Positions 49,567-59,072 of a stretch of DNA of 64,000 nt are shown here, piece after piece. Numbering within the stretch: position 1 is the first letter of the stretch; each line of letters opens with the position of its first letter. Location: positions 49,496-113,495 of the forward strand of contig JAPJOH010000004.1 of assembly GCA_030826265.1 (NCBI GenBank). The letters are read 5' to 3'. Under the pieces are notes generated by a model. It saw nothing but the letters and a program-made list of their open reading frames with translations. It had not been told where the DNA came from and did no database searches. This stretch comes from Collinsella aerofaciens (GTDB lineage Bacteria > Actinomycetota > Coriobacteriia > Coriobacteriales > Coriobacteriaceae). Position numbers and translations under genes: made by a program.

Positions 49567-51501
49567 CTAATTCTTATCGGAGGCTTCGGCCTCGGCGGAC
49601 TGTTCGGCGGTTTTCTCGGAATCTGATTCGGAGGTCGATCCCTGATTGGTGTTGTCGCGAATCGTTTGCGCGTCGATCACCTGGCGGGTCTGCTCCTCGT
49701 CGATCTGGTGGCGGTACTTGGATATCGTGTCCTGCGCATCGTCGACACTTGTTTGCGGAATGCCCGCCTTGAGGCGGTTTTGCGTGTCTTCGGGCAGGTC
49801 GGACAGCTTGATGCTGGTTTCGCTTTCGAGCCAGTGGAGCTTGAGTCCGAGTGGCTTGCCGGGCAGGCCGCGCCAGACGGCGACATTGCCCTGGTAGGTA
49901 CCCAGGTAGTACGAGCCGGTGACACCCGTGTAGGCCCAGATGCCAGCTGCCAGCACAAAGACGAGGGCCAGGATGGCGGCGATAGTAACGTTGCGGCGAC
50001 GCACGCGTTGCGCCTCGCGCATAACGCCATCGTCAACCAGGTCAACGACTACTACGGTTACGTTGTCGTGGCCGCCGGCGGCAAGCGCCGCGTCCACTAG
50101 GTTGTCGACGCAGATTTGCGCGGTTGAGGACTGCGTGGCGATGTTCTCGATATCGCTATCGGGAATCATGCTCGAAAGGCCGTCGGAGCACAGGATCAGA
50201 CGGTCGCCTTCCTCGATATGCAGAGTGAAGTGGTCGGCATACATGGCGGGGTCCGAGCCCAGCGCACGGGTGATGACCGAACGGTTGGGGTGGACGCGAG
50301 CCTCGTCTGCCGTGATCTCGCCGGCGTCCACGAGCTCCTCCACGTAGGAGTGGTCGCGGGTCACGCGGATGAGCGTGCCCTCGTGGAGCAGGTAGGCGCG
50401 AGAGTCACCCACGTGGGCGATGGCGAGCGTGTCGTTTTCGATATAGGCGCAGGTGGCTGTGCAGCCCATGCCGGGCTTGCCCAGGCCGTTCAGGGCTGCC
50501 TCGATTACGGCGGCGTTGGCTGCCTCGACGGCTGCGGCCAGGCGTGCTGCGTCGGCGGACTGTGGGGCCGTCTTGGCTATAGTCTCGACAGCGATAGAAG
50601 AGGCCACCTCGCCGGCGGCGTGACCACCCATACCGTCGCATACGCAAAAGAGCGGCGACTGCACCAGGTAGGAATCCTCATTGTGCGGACGCACGCAGCC
50701 AACGTCGGAGCGGGCGCCCCACATGAGTTGCGTGGTGGTGCCGGCATCATAGGTCGAGTCGGTCTCGATGCGCTCCTCGGTCAGGGGCTCAAAGCTCATG
50801 GTCGAGCCGGGGTCTTTGAGCTTGGCCTCAACGGCGGCAACGTCGATCTCGGCGGTGTCACCGGGAGAGACGGTGTCGGTCTCGGCGTTTGATTCGGAAT
50901 CGCCGGTGTCCGGGGAGTCGGGCTCCTCGGAAACGCGGGCGGTCGACTCGTCGTCTTGCGGGCTAACGTCTATAGGCTCGGGCGTCGCAAAGTGCGACGG
51001 CGCGGGCGTGTTTTGCGACTGGGCGGCGGGCTCGGCCACGGCATCGGACTCGCTTGCGGGCGCAGGCTGCGGGGTCTTGGGTGCAGGGCCGTCCTCGGGG
51101 GATGTCCCCGCCTCGGGCGCCGGCGTAGACGCGGGCGCAACCTTGGATGCCGGGGCTATGGGAAACGCCGGCGCGGCGGGCTCGGGTGCCGCAAACACCG
51201 CAGCGCTCTCGTTGATTGCCGCGGCGACGGGCTCTGCAAAGTGAGCCGGCGCCGGGGTTGCTTCGGGCGCTGTGGGCTGTTCCGCAGCATGTGCGCCGAT
51301 GGGCGCCGCTGCGGCATCCTCTTCGTCCTCGTTATCGGCGAGATCCGAAATATCATGCGTTACATGCGAAAGAGGCAGGGAGAACACGGTATCCTCGGGC
51401 TCCACGGGTGCGGAGCCCGCCGGAGCGGCGTGGGCCGGCACAGCTGTGGCGGCAGCCGGTGCCTCGGTCATAGTTGCGGACTTGTTCTCCTCGTCGATCA
51501 T
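49567..51501 (-). CDS. PP2C-family Ser/Thr phosphatase with long N-terminal extension (PstP-like)
   Basis: The 644-residue protein has about 250 Ala/Pro/Glu-rich low-complexity residues, then a PP2C domain. Metal-binding motifs are ARSDVGCVRPHNEDSYL, FCVCDGMGGHAAGE, GDSRAYLL and GGHDNVTVVVV. A transmembrane helix (AAILALVFVLAAGIWAY) and a roughly 130-residue exported tail follow. It reverses the operon's kinases. Its start overlaps the preceding FHA gene by 4 bp. Mycobacterial PstP lacks such an N-terminal extension. Confidence 0.92.
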   Translation of the reverse strand: MIDEENKSATMTEAPAAATAVPAHAAPAGSAPVEPEDTVFSLPLSHVTHDISDLADNEDEEDAAAAPIGAHAAEQPTAPEATPAPAHFAEPVAAAINESAAVFAAPEPAAPAFPIAPASKVAPASTPAPEAGTSPEDGPAPKTPQPAPASESDAVAEPAAQSQNTPAPSHFATPEPIDVSPQDDESTARVSEEPDSPDTGDSESNAETDTVSPGDTAEIDVAAVEAKLKDPGSTMSFEPLTEERIETDSTYDAGTTTQLMWGARSDVGCVRPHNEDSYLVQSPLFCVCDGMGGHAAGEVASSIAVETIAKTAPQSADAARLAAAVEAANAAVIEAALNGLGKPGMGCTATCAYIENDTLAIAHVGDSRAYLLHEGTLIRVTRDHSYVEELVDAGEITADEARVHPNRSVITRALGSDPAMYADHFTLHIEEGDRLILCSDGLSSMIPDSDIENIATQSSTAQICVDNLVDAALAAGGHDNVTVVVVDLVDDGVMREAQRVRRRNVTIAAILALVFVLAAGIWAYTGVTGSYYLGTYQGNVAVWRGLPGKPLGLKLHWLESETSIKLSDLPEDTQNRLKAGIPQTSVDDAQDTISKYRHQIDEEQTRQVIDAQTIRDNTNQGSTSESDSEKTAEQSAEAEASDKN

Positions 51502-51914
51502 CGACGGTTCACCTTCATGACCACATCGCCAATCTGGACTTCGTCGCCCTCGCGCAGCGTTGCGGGCTCCACCAGCTGGCGGCCGTTGACGAGCGTGCCG
51601 TTAAGCGAGTTGAGGTCCTCGATGATGAGCGCCGGGCCCTGCAGCGAAAAGCGCGCATGCGAGGCCGAGACGAACGGCTCGTTGATGCAGATGTCCGAAG
51701 ACGGCGAGCGGCCGACGATGACGGGGCCGAGCATGTCTACGTGGATGCCGCGGATGCCGCGCGGACCCTTGTCCACATCGATCGTCCAAATGGCCGAGTC
51801 GCGGCGCTGTCCGCGCACAAGTCCCACGCCGGTCTTCATGACGGCGAACAGGAAGATATAGAGCAGGGCGACCAGGACGATGCGGCCTGCAAAAAGGACG
51901 ATATCGATGTTCAT
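51498..51914 (-). CDS. fhaB: Membrane-anchored FHA domain protein (FhaB/FipA-like)
   Basis: The 138-residue protein has an N-terminal transmembrane helix (IVLFAGRIVLVALLYIFLFAVM) and a C-terminal FHA domain that binds phosphothreonine. FHA residues GRSPSSDICI, SASHARFS and DLNSLNGTLVNG are intact. In relatives it links FtsZ and FtsQ or PBPs at the division site. The stop codon overlaps the phosphatase start by 4 bp, and the preceding gene ends 6 bp upstream. Confidence 0.92.
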   Translation of the reverse strand: MNIDIVLFAGRIVLVALLYIFLFAVMKTGVGLVRGQRRDSAIWTIDVDKGPRGIRGIHVDMLGPVIVGRSPSSDICINEPFVSASHARFSLQGPALIIEDLNSLNGTLVNGRQLVEPATLREGDEVQIGDVVMKVNRR

Positions 51915-51920
51915 AAGCGA

Positions 51921-52934
51921 CTATCCCCTAAATTCAAAGGTGCTCAGGCCAAACGTCAGCAGATCGCCGTTGCGCAGCGGGCAGCGCGTAATGCGGCGGT
52001 TGTTGACGAGCGTGCCGTTGGTGGAATTGAGGTCCTCGATCGACCAATCCGAGCCCGTAAAGGTGAGCTGGGCGTGGCGGCGCGACACGTTGGGGTCGCG
52101 CAGGGCAATGTCGGAAACTGAGCGCTCGCGACCGATGGTCACCTGTGCGGAGGTGATGCTATGGCTCTCGCCGCTCACGACGTCGACGAGCTGGGCGAGC
52201 GGGCGCTGCGGGGCGTGAGTGCTCGCCATGTTGGAGGCGATGCCGGCTGCGGCGCCTAGGCCCACGGCGGCACCGGTCGCGGCGGCTCCGCCCATGCCGG
52301 CAAGCGCGTCGCGCGAGACGGTCTGAGGCACCGGGATGGGTGCGGCGGCGGGGTCGGGGACGCTAGGCGCGAAGGGGTCTGCCACGGCAAGCGGGTCGGG
52401 AGCGGCGGCGCGAGGCGTCGGCTGCTGCTGGGGCATGGCGGCGGGGCGCTGCTGCTGCGGGGCAGCAAACTGCTGCTGGCCGGCGCGCGGGGCGCTGGCG
52501 GCACGGCTTGCCGCGGAGTTGTTCTGGCCCAGGCCGTTTTGATAGGCGCGCTCTTCTTCGTACAGGCGGCCGAGCGTGGGGGCATCGACGTTCTCGGCAA
52601 AGACCGAGAACTTGCCGGCGCGCAGCTGCGGATCGATCATAAAGCGCACGAGGGGCTCGCCGACAAAGACATAGCGGCGCTTTTCGGCCTGCGCCTTCAC
52701 GAACTCGCGGACCTCGCGCGAAAGCTCGGGGTAGAACGGGGCGAGCATGGGATCGTCGTCGGCGGCGATAAGGATGGTATAGAGTGCCGGCGCCGTGTTG
52801 ACGCCGTTAATCACCAGAGTCTGATCCTCCATGTCGCGAGCGGCCTGCTTGGCAAGCTTCTTAAAGGAGAACGGGGCACGGGTGGCACCGAAGATGCCGG
52901 CCACGTGGTCCTCGAAGATGTTCAGGAAGTTCAC
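51921..52934 (-). CDS. fhaA: FHA domain protein with DUF3662 N-terminal domain (FhaA-like)
   Basis: The 337-residue protein has an N-terminal DUF3662 domain (about residues 1-120), a Pro/Ala/Gln-rich linker (about 130-230) and a C-terminal FHA domain. FHA residues are IGRERSVSDIAL, VSRRHAQLTF and DLNSTNGTLVNN. FhaA binds phosphorylated partners such as the pseudokinase MviN in mycobacteria. The start overlaps the upstream kinase gene by 4 bp, so it is translationally coupled. Confidence 0.92.
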   Translation of the reverse strand: MNFLNIFEDHVAGIFGATRAPFSFKKLAKQAARDMEDQTLVINGVNTAPALYTILIAADDDPMLAPFYPELSREVREFVKAQAEKRRYVFVGEPLVRFMIDPQLRAGKFSVFAENVDAPTLGRLYEEERAYQNGLGQNNSAASRAASAPRAGQQQFAAPQQQRPAAMPQQQPTPRAAAPDPLAVADPFAPSVPDPAAAPIPVPQTVSRDALAGMGGAAATGAAVGLGAAAGIASNMASTHAPQRPLAQLVDVVSGESHSITSAQVTIGRERSVSDIALRDPNVSRRHAQLTFTGSDWSIEDLNSTNGTLVNNRRITRCPLRNGDLLTFGLSTFEFRG

Positions 52935-54784
52935 GAAAGATCACTCTCCGTATAGGTTCTTTGGTATCCGAGCAAATATAGGCATATCCCAACGATTATA
53001 GAGGATAGGATTCCCGCAACCGCCGCCTTGGCGATGACCGCGGCTGCAAGGCTGGCAATTTCCATATGGTGTGCAAGACAGGACGCCGCTGCGCAGCCGA
53101 TGCCGGTGACAGCGATGGCGGCGATTGCGGCAAGGTTTGAGCCCTGATTGGCACGCTTGGCATGGACATTGAGCAGCGCAGATGACGCCGCGGCAGTTGC
53201 CGCGACCAGCACAAAGGCAGCCCAAAGGAGCGGGTCTCCCAGCGCTGCGGCAACGTTACCGAGCCCCAGCACGCCTCCGGCTGAAAGCGCGACCGTGGCC
53301 AGACGGGCAAAAAGCGCGCCCATGCCCGTTGCCGCGGCGGCGCTTGCCGGGCCGAGCCAAAATGACGCGACGCCGGCGGCGACCCCAGCTGCCAGGAAGC
53401 TATTGCCGGTCAGACAGCCAAGCGCGAGTGCACAGGTGAGCGTGGCGCTCGCGGCAGTCTCGGTGCGACCCCAGGCGATCCACCAACCGGACATGGCGGC
53501 GGCAAAGATCACCGCGACGGGCAGCATCGACAGGATGCCCTGTGCCTGCATGGTGGCGTTGGCCATGAGCACCAAAAAGCCCACAGCCGAGATGGCCGAG
53601 CCAATCTGGGGGGCCAGGCCAGCCGCCGCTCCGATCGCGATGGCCGCAATGACCAGGCCGGGAAGCGCCGCGACCCCGGCCGTTTGCATCAGCAAAAAGC
53701 TAAAGGTGCCGCACGTTAGCGCCGAGATGGCGCGCATGGTGTAATCGCGCGCGCGGCTCCATCGCGTGCCGGCCCAGCCGAGCGCGGGGTCGACCTCGAT
53801 GGCGTCGTCCTCATAGGGCAGCGATTCGATATCGTCTGCCATGCGCTCGTCATCCGACAGCTCGCCCACCATCTGCTCTAGGCTGCGACGGCCCTCGCGC
53901 ACGCTGCCCAAGCCGGCGAGCAGCTGGTCGCAAAATGCCTCGATGCTGTTGGGGCGGTCTTGCGGCATGGGGGAGAGGGCGCTCATGAGCGCAGCCTCGG
54001 CTCCCGGGGGAAAGTGCGGGATGAGCTCGCTAGGGTAGGTGGCACCGCCGATGATGCGGCCGAGCGAGTCGCCGGGCGTGGCGGCCATAAAGGGGGCGCT
54101 GCCGCACAGGCCCTCGTAGATCACGCAGGCGAGGGCAAAGACATCGGCGCGCTCGTCAACCGTGCCAGTCTCGATGTCGAGCTGCTCGGGTGGCATGTAG
54201 CCGATGGTGCCGCCGCGCGAGCCGCCAAAGCCGCCGGCAGACGACAGCCGCGCCATGCCAAAGTCGGTGAGCTTTACATTGCCCGAGTGGTCGATGAGCA
54301 CGTTGGCAGGCTTGATATCCAGGTGGAGCACGCCGTTGCTATGGGCGAAGGTGAGCGCCTGGCCCAGCGCGTCGGCAATTGCCGCGGCCTCGTCAAAGGT
54401 GAGCGAATGGCCGTCCACGCGATGCAGAAACTCGGCTAGGGACATGCCGTCGACATATTCCATGACGAGGTAGGCATAGGCGGTATCGTGCGTAAAGTCG
54501 ATAACCTGCACGATATTGGGATGTTGAAGCATGGCGGCAGTATGCGCCTCGCGCAGGACGTCCATGATGTCGCTGGCGGGCATGCCGGCGCCGCCTGTGA
54601 GGGGAATGCGCTTAATGGCGACGCGACGGCGCAGGTGCGTGTCGCGGCAAATCTCGATGGAGCCAAAACCGCCGGTCGCGAGCGTCTCGAGCGGCTGGAA
54701 CCGCTTGAGCAGCTCGCGAGAGCTGGTGCCCTCCAAGGGAACGTCCGGCGAGAACCGGGCGGTATGTTGCGAGAAAAGCGGCAT
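52931..54784 (-). CDS. Membrane Ser/Thr kinase with polytopic C-terminal half
   Basis: The 617-residue protein has a kinase domain (about 30-290) with glycine loop ATGGFGSIE, lysine in VAIKRIP, catalytic loop LHLDIKPANVLID and activation segment DFGMARLS with GTIGYMPPE. The catalytic loop reads HLD rather than HRD, so it is a non-RD kinase. About ten hydrophobic helices (380-610) follow instead of an exported sensor domain. The ATG at 54784 follows GAGGG; an in-frame ATG at 54862 is possible. It is the first gene of the operon. Confidence 0.88.
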   Translation of the reverse strand: MPLFSQHTARFSPDVPLEGTSSRELLKRFQPLETLATGGFGSIEICRDTHLRRRVAIKRIPLTGGAGMPASDIMDVLREAHTAAMLQHPNIVQVIDFTHDTAYAYLVMEYVDGMSLAEFLHRVDGHSLTFDEAAAIADALGQALTFAHSNGVLHLDIKPANVLIDHSGNVKLTDFGMARLSSAGGFGGSRGGTIGYMPPEQLDIETGTVDERADVFALACVIYEGLCGSAPFMAATPGDSLGRIIGGATYPSELIPHFPPGAEAALMSALSPMPQDRPNSIEAFCDQLLAGLGSVREGRRSLEQMVGELSDDERMADDIESLPYEDDAIEVDPALGWAGTRWSRARDYTMRAISALTCGTFSFLLMQTAGVAALPGLVIAAIAIGAAAGLAPQIGSAISAVGFLVLMANATMQAQGILSMLPVAVIFAAAMSGWWIAWGRTETAASATLTCALALGCLTGNSFLAAGVAAGVASFWLGPASAAAATGMGALFARLATVALSAGGVLGLGNVAAALGDPLLWAAFVLVAATAAASSALLNVHAKRANQGSNLAAIAAIAVTGIGCAAASCLAHHMEIASLAAAVIAKAAVAGILSSIIVGICLYLLGYQRTYTESDLS

Positions 54785-54934
54785 GGCCAACCCTCGTGCG
54801 TTTAAAGTTCGTTTGCGAGCGGCGGGCGCGGGCGCGGCCCGTTCCGGCGTTCGCGGTGGCATAGATGCTGCTAGTTTAGCACGCTCGGGCGCATGGTGAA
54901 GGTAGCGGGGCGAGGTGGCCTGTCTGGCTCGGCC

Positions 54935-55651
54935 TTAGTGCTTCTTCTTGTTCTTCTTCTGCTTGCGCTGTTTGGCCTTTGCGTTCTTGGGCTCGCTTTC
55001 CTGCTTGGCCTTGGCAGCGGCCTTCTCGGCCTTCATCTTCTTGCGTTTGGTCTCGATGCGCAGCTTTTTGTTGATGCGCGCCTTGAGGAAGGAGCCAAAC
55101 TGCTCGGCATCACCACGCACAAAGGTGTCCTTAGGGATCGCCACGCCCTGGTCGGCGAACATGGCCACGAAGATGCGCTCGCCGTCGAGTACGTGGTCGA
55201 GCTTCTCAAACGGGAAGAACTGCGACTTGCCGCTCTTGCCCCAGACCATCAGGCCGTCCTCGTTGGCGGCGACGCGGCGGTAGCGGCCGCCCATGGACTC
55301 GTCGGCCTCGACGGCTTCGATAAAGTCACGCGCGAGCGTATGGTGCAGATTTTTGCTCCACCAGGCCAAAAAGGCGCCGAATACGATCAGGACGACGCCG
55401 AACTTGATCCAGTTGCCGCCGGCCACCAGCATGCCGATGCCGATGAGCGCGGCAATCGCAGCGGCGACGTACAGGGAGCCACGGCGCCTGGGCGAGGCGA
55501 CCAGGCGGGCGAAATCGGTGACGAGGTCGTTTTCGTACTGATACTCGTTGAGGTACAGGATGCCGTCATCGGCTGCTGCCTGCGTCTCGAGCGCGACCTC
55601 GACCTGGTCGGCTGCTTCGGAGGGAACGAGGTTGCTCTCTGCGTCTGCCAT
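54935..55651 (-). CDS. Membrane protein with YcxB-like C-terminal domain
   Basis: The 238-residue protein has two transmembrane helices (SLYVAAAIAALIGIGMLVAGG and WIKFGVVLIVFGAFLAWW). A YcxB-like domain follows (HTLARDFIEAVEADESMG, FPFEKLDHVLDGERIFVAMF), then a highly Lys-rich cytoplasmic tail (KRKKMKAEKAAAKAKQ). No biochemical role is known for this family. It is encoded upstream of the kinase gene on the same strand, with a 150-bp gap, and divergently from dnaX. Confidence 0.75.
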   Translation of the reverse strand: MADAESNLVPSEAADQVEVALETQAAADDGILYLNEYQYENDLVTDFARLVASPRRRGSLYVAAAIAALIGIGMLVAGGNWIKFGVVLIVFGAFLAWWSKNLHHTLARDFIEAVEADESMGGRYRRVAANEDGLMVWGKSGKSQFFPFEKLDHVLDGERIFVAMFADQGVAIPKDTFVRGDAEQFGSFLKARINKKLRIETKRKKMKAEKAAAKAKQESEPKNAKAKQRKQKKNKKKH

Positions 55652-55766
55652 GCTCTTTGGACTCCTATCGCGGCGGGCTCGCCGTACGGGTTATTATGAA
55701 TGCAGTATGCCGTGCGACCGCATGGCCGCCGCGGCAACAAGACTCAGTATACCCGGGGGAGCACCC

Positions 55767-58238
55767 ATGGAATCGTTGTACCGAAAGTATCGCCCGCTCA
55801 CCTTCGACTCCGTGGTGGGCCAGCAGCATATCGTCTCGACGCTCGAGCACGCCATCACCGAGGGGCGCCTGTCCCACGCTTACCTGTTTTGCGGTCCGCG
55901 CGGCACGGGCAAGACCACCATGGCGCGCATTTTGGCCAAGGCGCTGCTGTGCCGCAATGCCGAGGCGGCGCGCGCCGAGGGTGCGAGCGGCTGCATGCCC
56001 GACGGCACCTGTGAGGAATGCGAGCTCATCGCTGATGGCAACCACCCAGACGTCTACGAGCTCGATGCCGCAAGCCGTACCGGCGTAGACAACGTGCGCG
56101 AGGAGATCATCAACTCCGTTAACTTTGCCCCGGTGCGCGGCAAGTACAAGATCTATATCATCGACGAGGTTCACATGCTCACGACGGCGGCGTTTAACGC
56201 GCTGCTCAAGACGCTCGAGGAGCCGCCGGCGCACGTGATCTTTGTGCTGTGCACCACCGACCCGCAAAAGATTCTGGAGACCATCCTCTCGCGCTGCCAG
56301 CGCTTCGATTTCCACCGCATCGGTAACGAGGATATCGAGCGCCGCCTGGCATACGTGTGCGAGCAGGAGGGCTTCGACTACGACGACGAGGCGCTTGCCA
56401 TCGTGGCGCGCCATGCCAAGGGCGGCATGCGCGACGCGCTCTCTACGCTGGAGCAGCTGAGCGTCTTCGGCAACGGCACCGTGCATGCGGACGATGCCCG
56501 CTCACTTTTGGGCGAAGTTTCGGACCAGATTCTGGGAGAGTTTACGCGCGCCATTGCCGATCGTGATGTCGCCGAGCTCTATGGGCTTATTCGCGCGCAG
56601 GTCGAGGAAGGTAACGATCTGCTGGAACTGACGCGCGACCTGGTGGCGCACGTGCGCGACGCGTATGTTGCCTGCGTTGCCGGTGCCCGTGCTGAGTTGT
56701 TTGAGGGCGGTGTCGAGCAGGCCGAGGCGCTTGCAGCCGAGGCCGCTGCCTTTGGCGAGCATCCTGCCGATCGTCTGGCTCGCGTGCTGACGGTGCTCGA
56801 CGATGCCGCCTTGGAGATGAGGGGTGCGAGCGACGTGCGCCTGGTGCTCGAGATCGCCTGCACGCGCCTGACGCGTCCCGAGGCCGATTTAACGATTGAG
56901 GCATTGGCCGAGCGCGTGGCTCGCTTGGAGGCCATGGTTGCCAACGCCGCCGTTCCGGCGAGCGTGGCTGCTGCTCGAGCGAGTGCGCCTGCTGCATCCG
57001 CACCCGCTGTCCAGCAGCCGACGCTGATCTCGGGTGCCCGAGCTGCTACTCCTGCGGCGACCGCCGCCCCCGCTGCTACGTCTGCGCATCAGGGTGGCAT
57101 GCCTTGGGACCGCGGCGCTGCTGTTCCGGCTGCCCAGCCTGCGCCCAAGTCCGCGGCTCCGGCTCCCGCGCCCAAACCTGTAACGCCTGCACCTCAACCC
57201 GTTGCGGCTCCGGCTCCCGCGCCCGCTGCATCGACCGTGCCGGCACCTAAGCCCCAGACCAACACTGCCGCCCAGGTTGCCGCCGCCGGTGCTGCCGAGA
57301 CCCCCGCGGTCGAGGACGCCGGCGAGCTCCAGCGCAAATGGGCCGAGGTCGTCGAGCGCGTCAAGGCTCGTCAGGCTTCCTATGCAGGCCTTTTGCTCAA
57401 CGCCCGCGCCACGGCCGACGACGGCTCCAAGCTCACGGTCTCGTTCCCCGCGGGCTCGACCTTTGCCATCAAGATGCTCGGTCGCGCCGATACGCAATCG
57501 GTGGTCCTGCCGACGGTCTGCGCGGTCTTCGGTCGTCGCACCGTCGACTACGTCCTGGATGGAGGTGGCACGCCGGCTCCTCAACATGAGGAGCATTCTC
57601 CATCTGCACGGGCTGCGGTATCTGCGGACCCGCAACCCGTGTCCTCGGCGGCCCCTGCATCCTCGAGTGCCAGCGCTCCGCAGCAGCAAGCGACGCCGGT
57701 GGCGGTACCGATCCCGTCGGCGCCTGAGCCCGCGGCGCCCAAACCGGCTGCTCCGGTCCCCGCGCCCAAACCCGCCGCCGCGCCTGCGCCTAAGTCATCC
57801 GATCTGGCTAAGGCCCCCTGGCTGCGCTCCGACAACCCTGCCGGCGCTCCTGCCACGGGCAAGCTCCCGACCGAGCCCGCGCCCCGTGCGCCCGAGCGCT
57901 CTGCCGCTCCCAAGGCTCAACCGTCTGCACAGGCTGCGCCGTGGGAATCCGAGCAGGTTCCCTACGACGATGCCATGGTCGGCGGTTTTGCTGCCGATGC
58001 CGGCGGGGACGATCTGCCCCCGTTCGACGTGCCGGGTGCGGCGTCCGCGCCCAAGCCCGCTGCAACTGCCCCCAAAGAGGAGGACGTCCCCGCCGCTCCC
58101 TGGGAATCCAATCCCGGTGCTGGCAGCCCCTTCGGCCATCAGGGCGCAGCCCCGAGCATCCCGCAGACCGAGGACGAGGCCAAGGCCCTCATCCGCAGCG
58201 TCTTTGGCCAGGCCACCATCTTCAAGCCGGTGGAGTAG
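55767..58238 (+). CDS. dnaX: DNA polymerase III subunits gamma and tau
   Basis: The 823-residue protein has the clamp-loader ATPase (Walker A GPRGTGKT, zinc-finger cysteines in LCRNAE...CMPDGTCEEC, Walker B IYIIDEVHMLT, SRC sensor LSRCQRFDFH). It continues into a very Ala/Pro-rich C-terminal half, broken by a conserved block (LQRKWAEVVERVKARQASYAG) at about 520-600. The tau end lacks an obvious known polymerase-binding motif. ATG 55767 follows GGGGGAG. ybaB and recR follow after an opposite-strand gene. Confidence 0.95.
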   Translation: MESLYRKYRPLTFDSVVGQQHIVSTLEHAITEGRLSHAYLFCGPRGTGKTTMARILAKALLCRNAEAARAEGASGCMPDGTCEECELIADGNHPDVYELDAASRTGVDNVREEIINSVNFAPVRGKYKIYIIDEVHMLTTAAFNALLKTLEEPPAHVIFVLCTTDPQKILETILSRCQRFDFHRIGNEDIERRLAYVCEQEGFDYDDEALAIVARHAKGGMRDALSTLEQLSVFGNGTVHADDARSLLGEVSDQILGEFTRAIADRDVAELYGLIRAQVEEGNDLLELTRDLVAHVRDAYVACVAGARAELFEGGVEQAEALAAEAAAFGEHPADRLARVLTVLDDAALEMRGASDVRLVLEIACTRLTRPEADLTIEALAERVARLEAMVANAAVPASVAAARASAPAASAPAVQQPTLISGARAATPAATAAPAATSAHQGGMPWDRGAAVPAAQPAPKSAAPAPAPKPVTPAPQPVAAPAPAPAASTVPAPKPQTNTAAQVAAAGAAETPAVEDAGELQRKWAEVVERVKARQASYAGLLLNARATADDGSKLTVSFPAGSTFAIKMLGRADTQSVVLPTVCAVFGRRTVDYVLDGGGTPAPQHEEHSPSARAAVSADPQPVSSAAPASSSASAPQQQATPVAVPIPSAPEPAAPKPAAPVPAPKPAAAPAPKSSDLAKAPWLRSDNPAGAPATGKLPTEPAPRAPERSAAPKAQPSAQAAPWESEQVPYDDAMVGGFAADAGGDDLPPFDVPGAASAPKPAATAPKEEDVPAAPWESNPGAGSPFGHQGAAPSIPQTEDEAKALIRSVFGQATIFKPVE

Positions 58239-58259
58239 CTGCGCAGGCGGGTATACTGC

Positions 58260-58733
58260 TCAAGAAGAGGACCCCTTGTCCGGGCGCATCTGTATTTCGG
58301 ACATGTGTAGTGTGGTGCCGCGTATGTCGCATTTGAGCAGACAGGTGCGTGACGGTCGGCCTAGGATGCTGAGGTCGATACGATACGTCGCATGGCTGTC
58401 CGTGTACTCGACTTGCTCGGCGTTAATGGTTGCTCCGATTGCCAAATAAACGCCTAGCTCGGCATCGACAATCTTGAAGTCCTTTATCTTGACCTTGAAC
58501 TCTTGATAGAGGGACGGGCTGTTGTAGTAGACGGTTCGGGTTCCGTCGGTGCACTCATCGGTCGTCTCCCATTTGACGACGGGCTGGTCCGAGCTGGCTA
58601 TCAGCAGTTCTGCTCCAAAAGCTATGGCATGGGTGATGACAACCAGCAATGCCCAGCCGACAAAGAGATAGAGAACCACATATGCAACGGGGTGTTTTGA
58701 GCGGATGTTTTGGAGCGCGTTGGGGGCATTCAT
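58260..58733 (-). CDS. Small membrane protein of unknown function
   Basis: The 157-residue protein has one N-terminal hydrophobic helix (VAYVVLYLFVGWALLVVITHA) and a roughly 110-residue extracytoplasmic part with four cysteines (ECTDGT, TCLLKCD). GGAGGTGCCCC precedes the ATG at 58733. I recognise no family. It interrupts the usual dnaX-ybaB-recR order on the opposite strand, which suggests insertion. Confidence 0.65.
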   Translation of the reverse strand: MNAPNALQNIRSKHPVAYVVLYLFVGWALLVVITHAIAFGAELLIASSDQPVVKWETTDECTDGTRTVYYNSPSLYQEFKVKIKDFKIVDAELGVYLAIGATINAEQVEYTDSHATYRIDLSILGRPSRTCLLKCDIRGTTLHMSEIQMRPDKGSSS

Positions 58734-58782
58734 GGGGCACCTCCAAATTACTATCTATGGCAATCAAATTATACCCTGCCGC

Positions 58783-58845
58783 CATGTGCGCCGCCTCGAG
58801 CAGCGGTTCGGCATTTAGCTATTTAGTGGCGCACATGAAATGCCG
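58783..58845. repeat. Interleaved inverted repeats (pseudoknot-like)
   Basis: CATGTGCGCC (58783-58792) pairs with GGCGCACATG (58828-58837). CGGCATTT (58809-58816) pairs with AAATGCCG (58838-58845). The two pairs are interleaved. The element sits upstream of the minus-strand gene. Confidence 0.55.
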
Positions 58846-58875
58846 GATTCGGCTCTACTAGATTGAGTGTGCGAT

Positions 58876-58910
58876 ATTATGCAACCTTGCATAATTCGAC
58901 CTTGCATAAT
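58876..58910. promoter_or_regulatory. TTGCATAAT operator-like repeats
   Basis: ATTATGCAA-CC-TTGCATAAT (58876-58895) is a perfect 9-bp inverted repeat, followed by a third half site TTGCATAAT at 58902-58910. It lies upstream of ybaB. The rest of the gap to 59072 shows no gene. Confidence 0.5.
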
Positions 58911-59072
58911 CTTTGAGTGCGGTTTGTATTGGAGGACATGTATATCGACTGAGGTAACACGTCCGCCCCGCTCTCTCGCCGCGCGCCGTGGTACGATTTT
59001 TGAGTTTGAAAGTCCCGCCGCGCTCCGGCTGCCCTTGCAGCTTGTCGCGCGGCCACACGTAAAGGAGCCATC

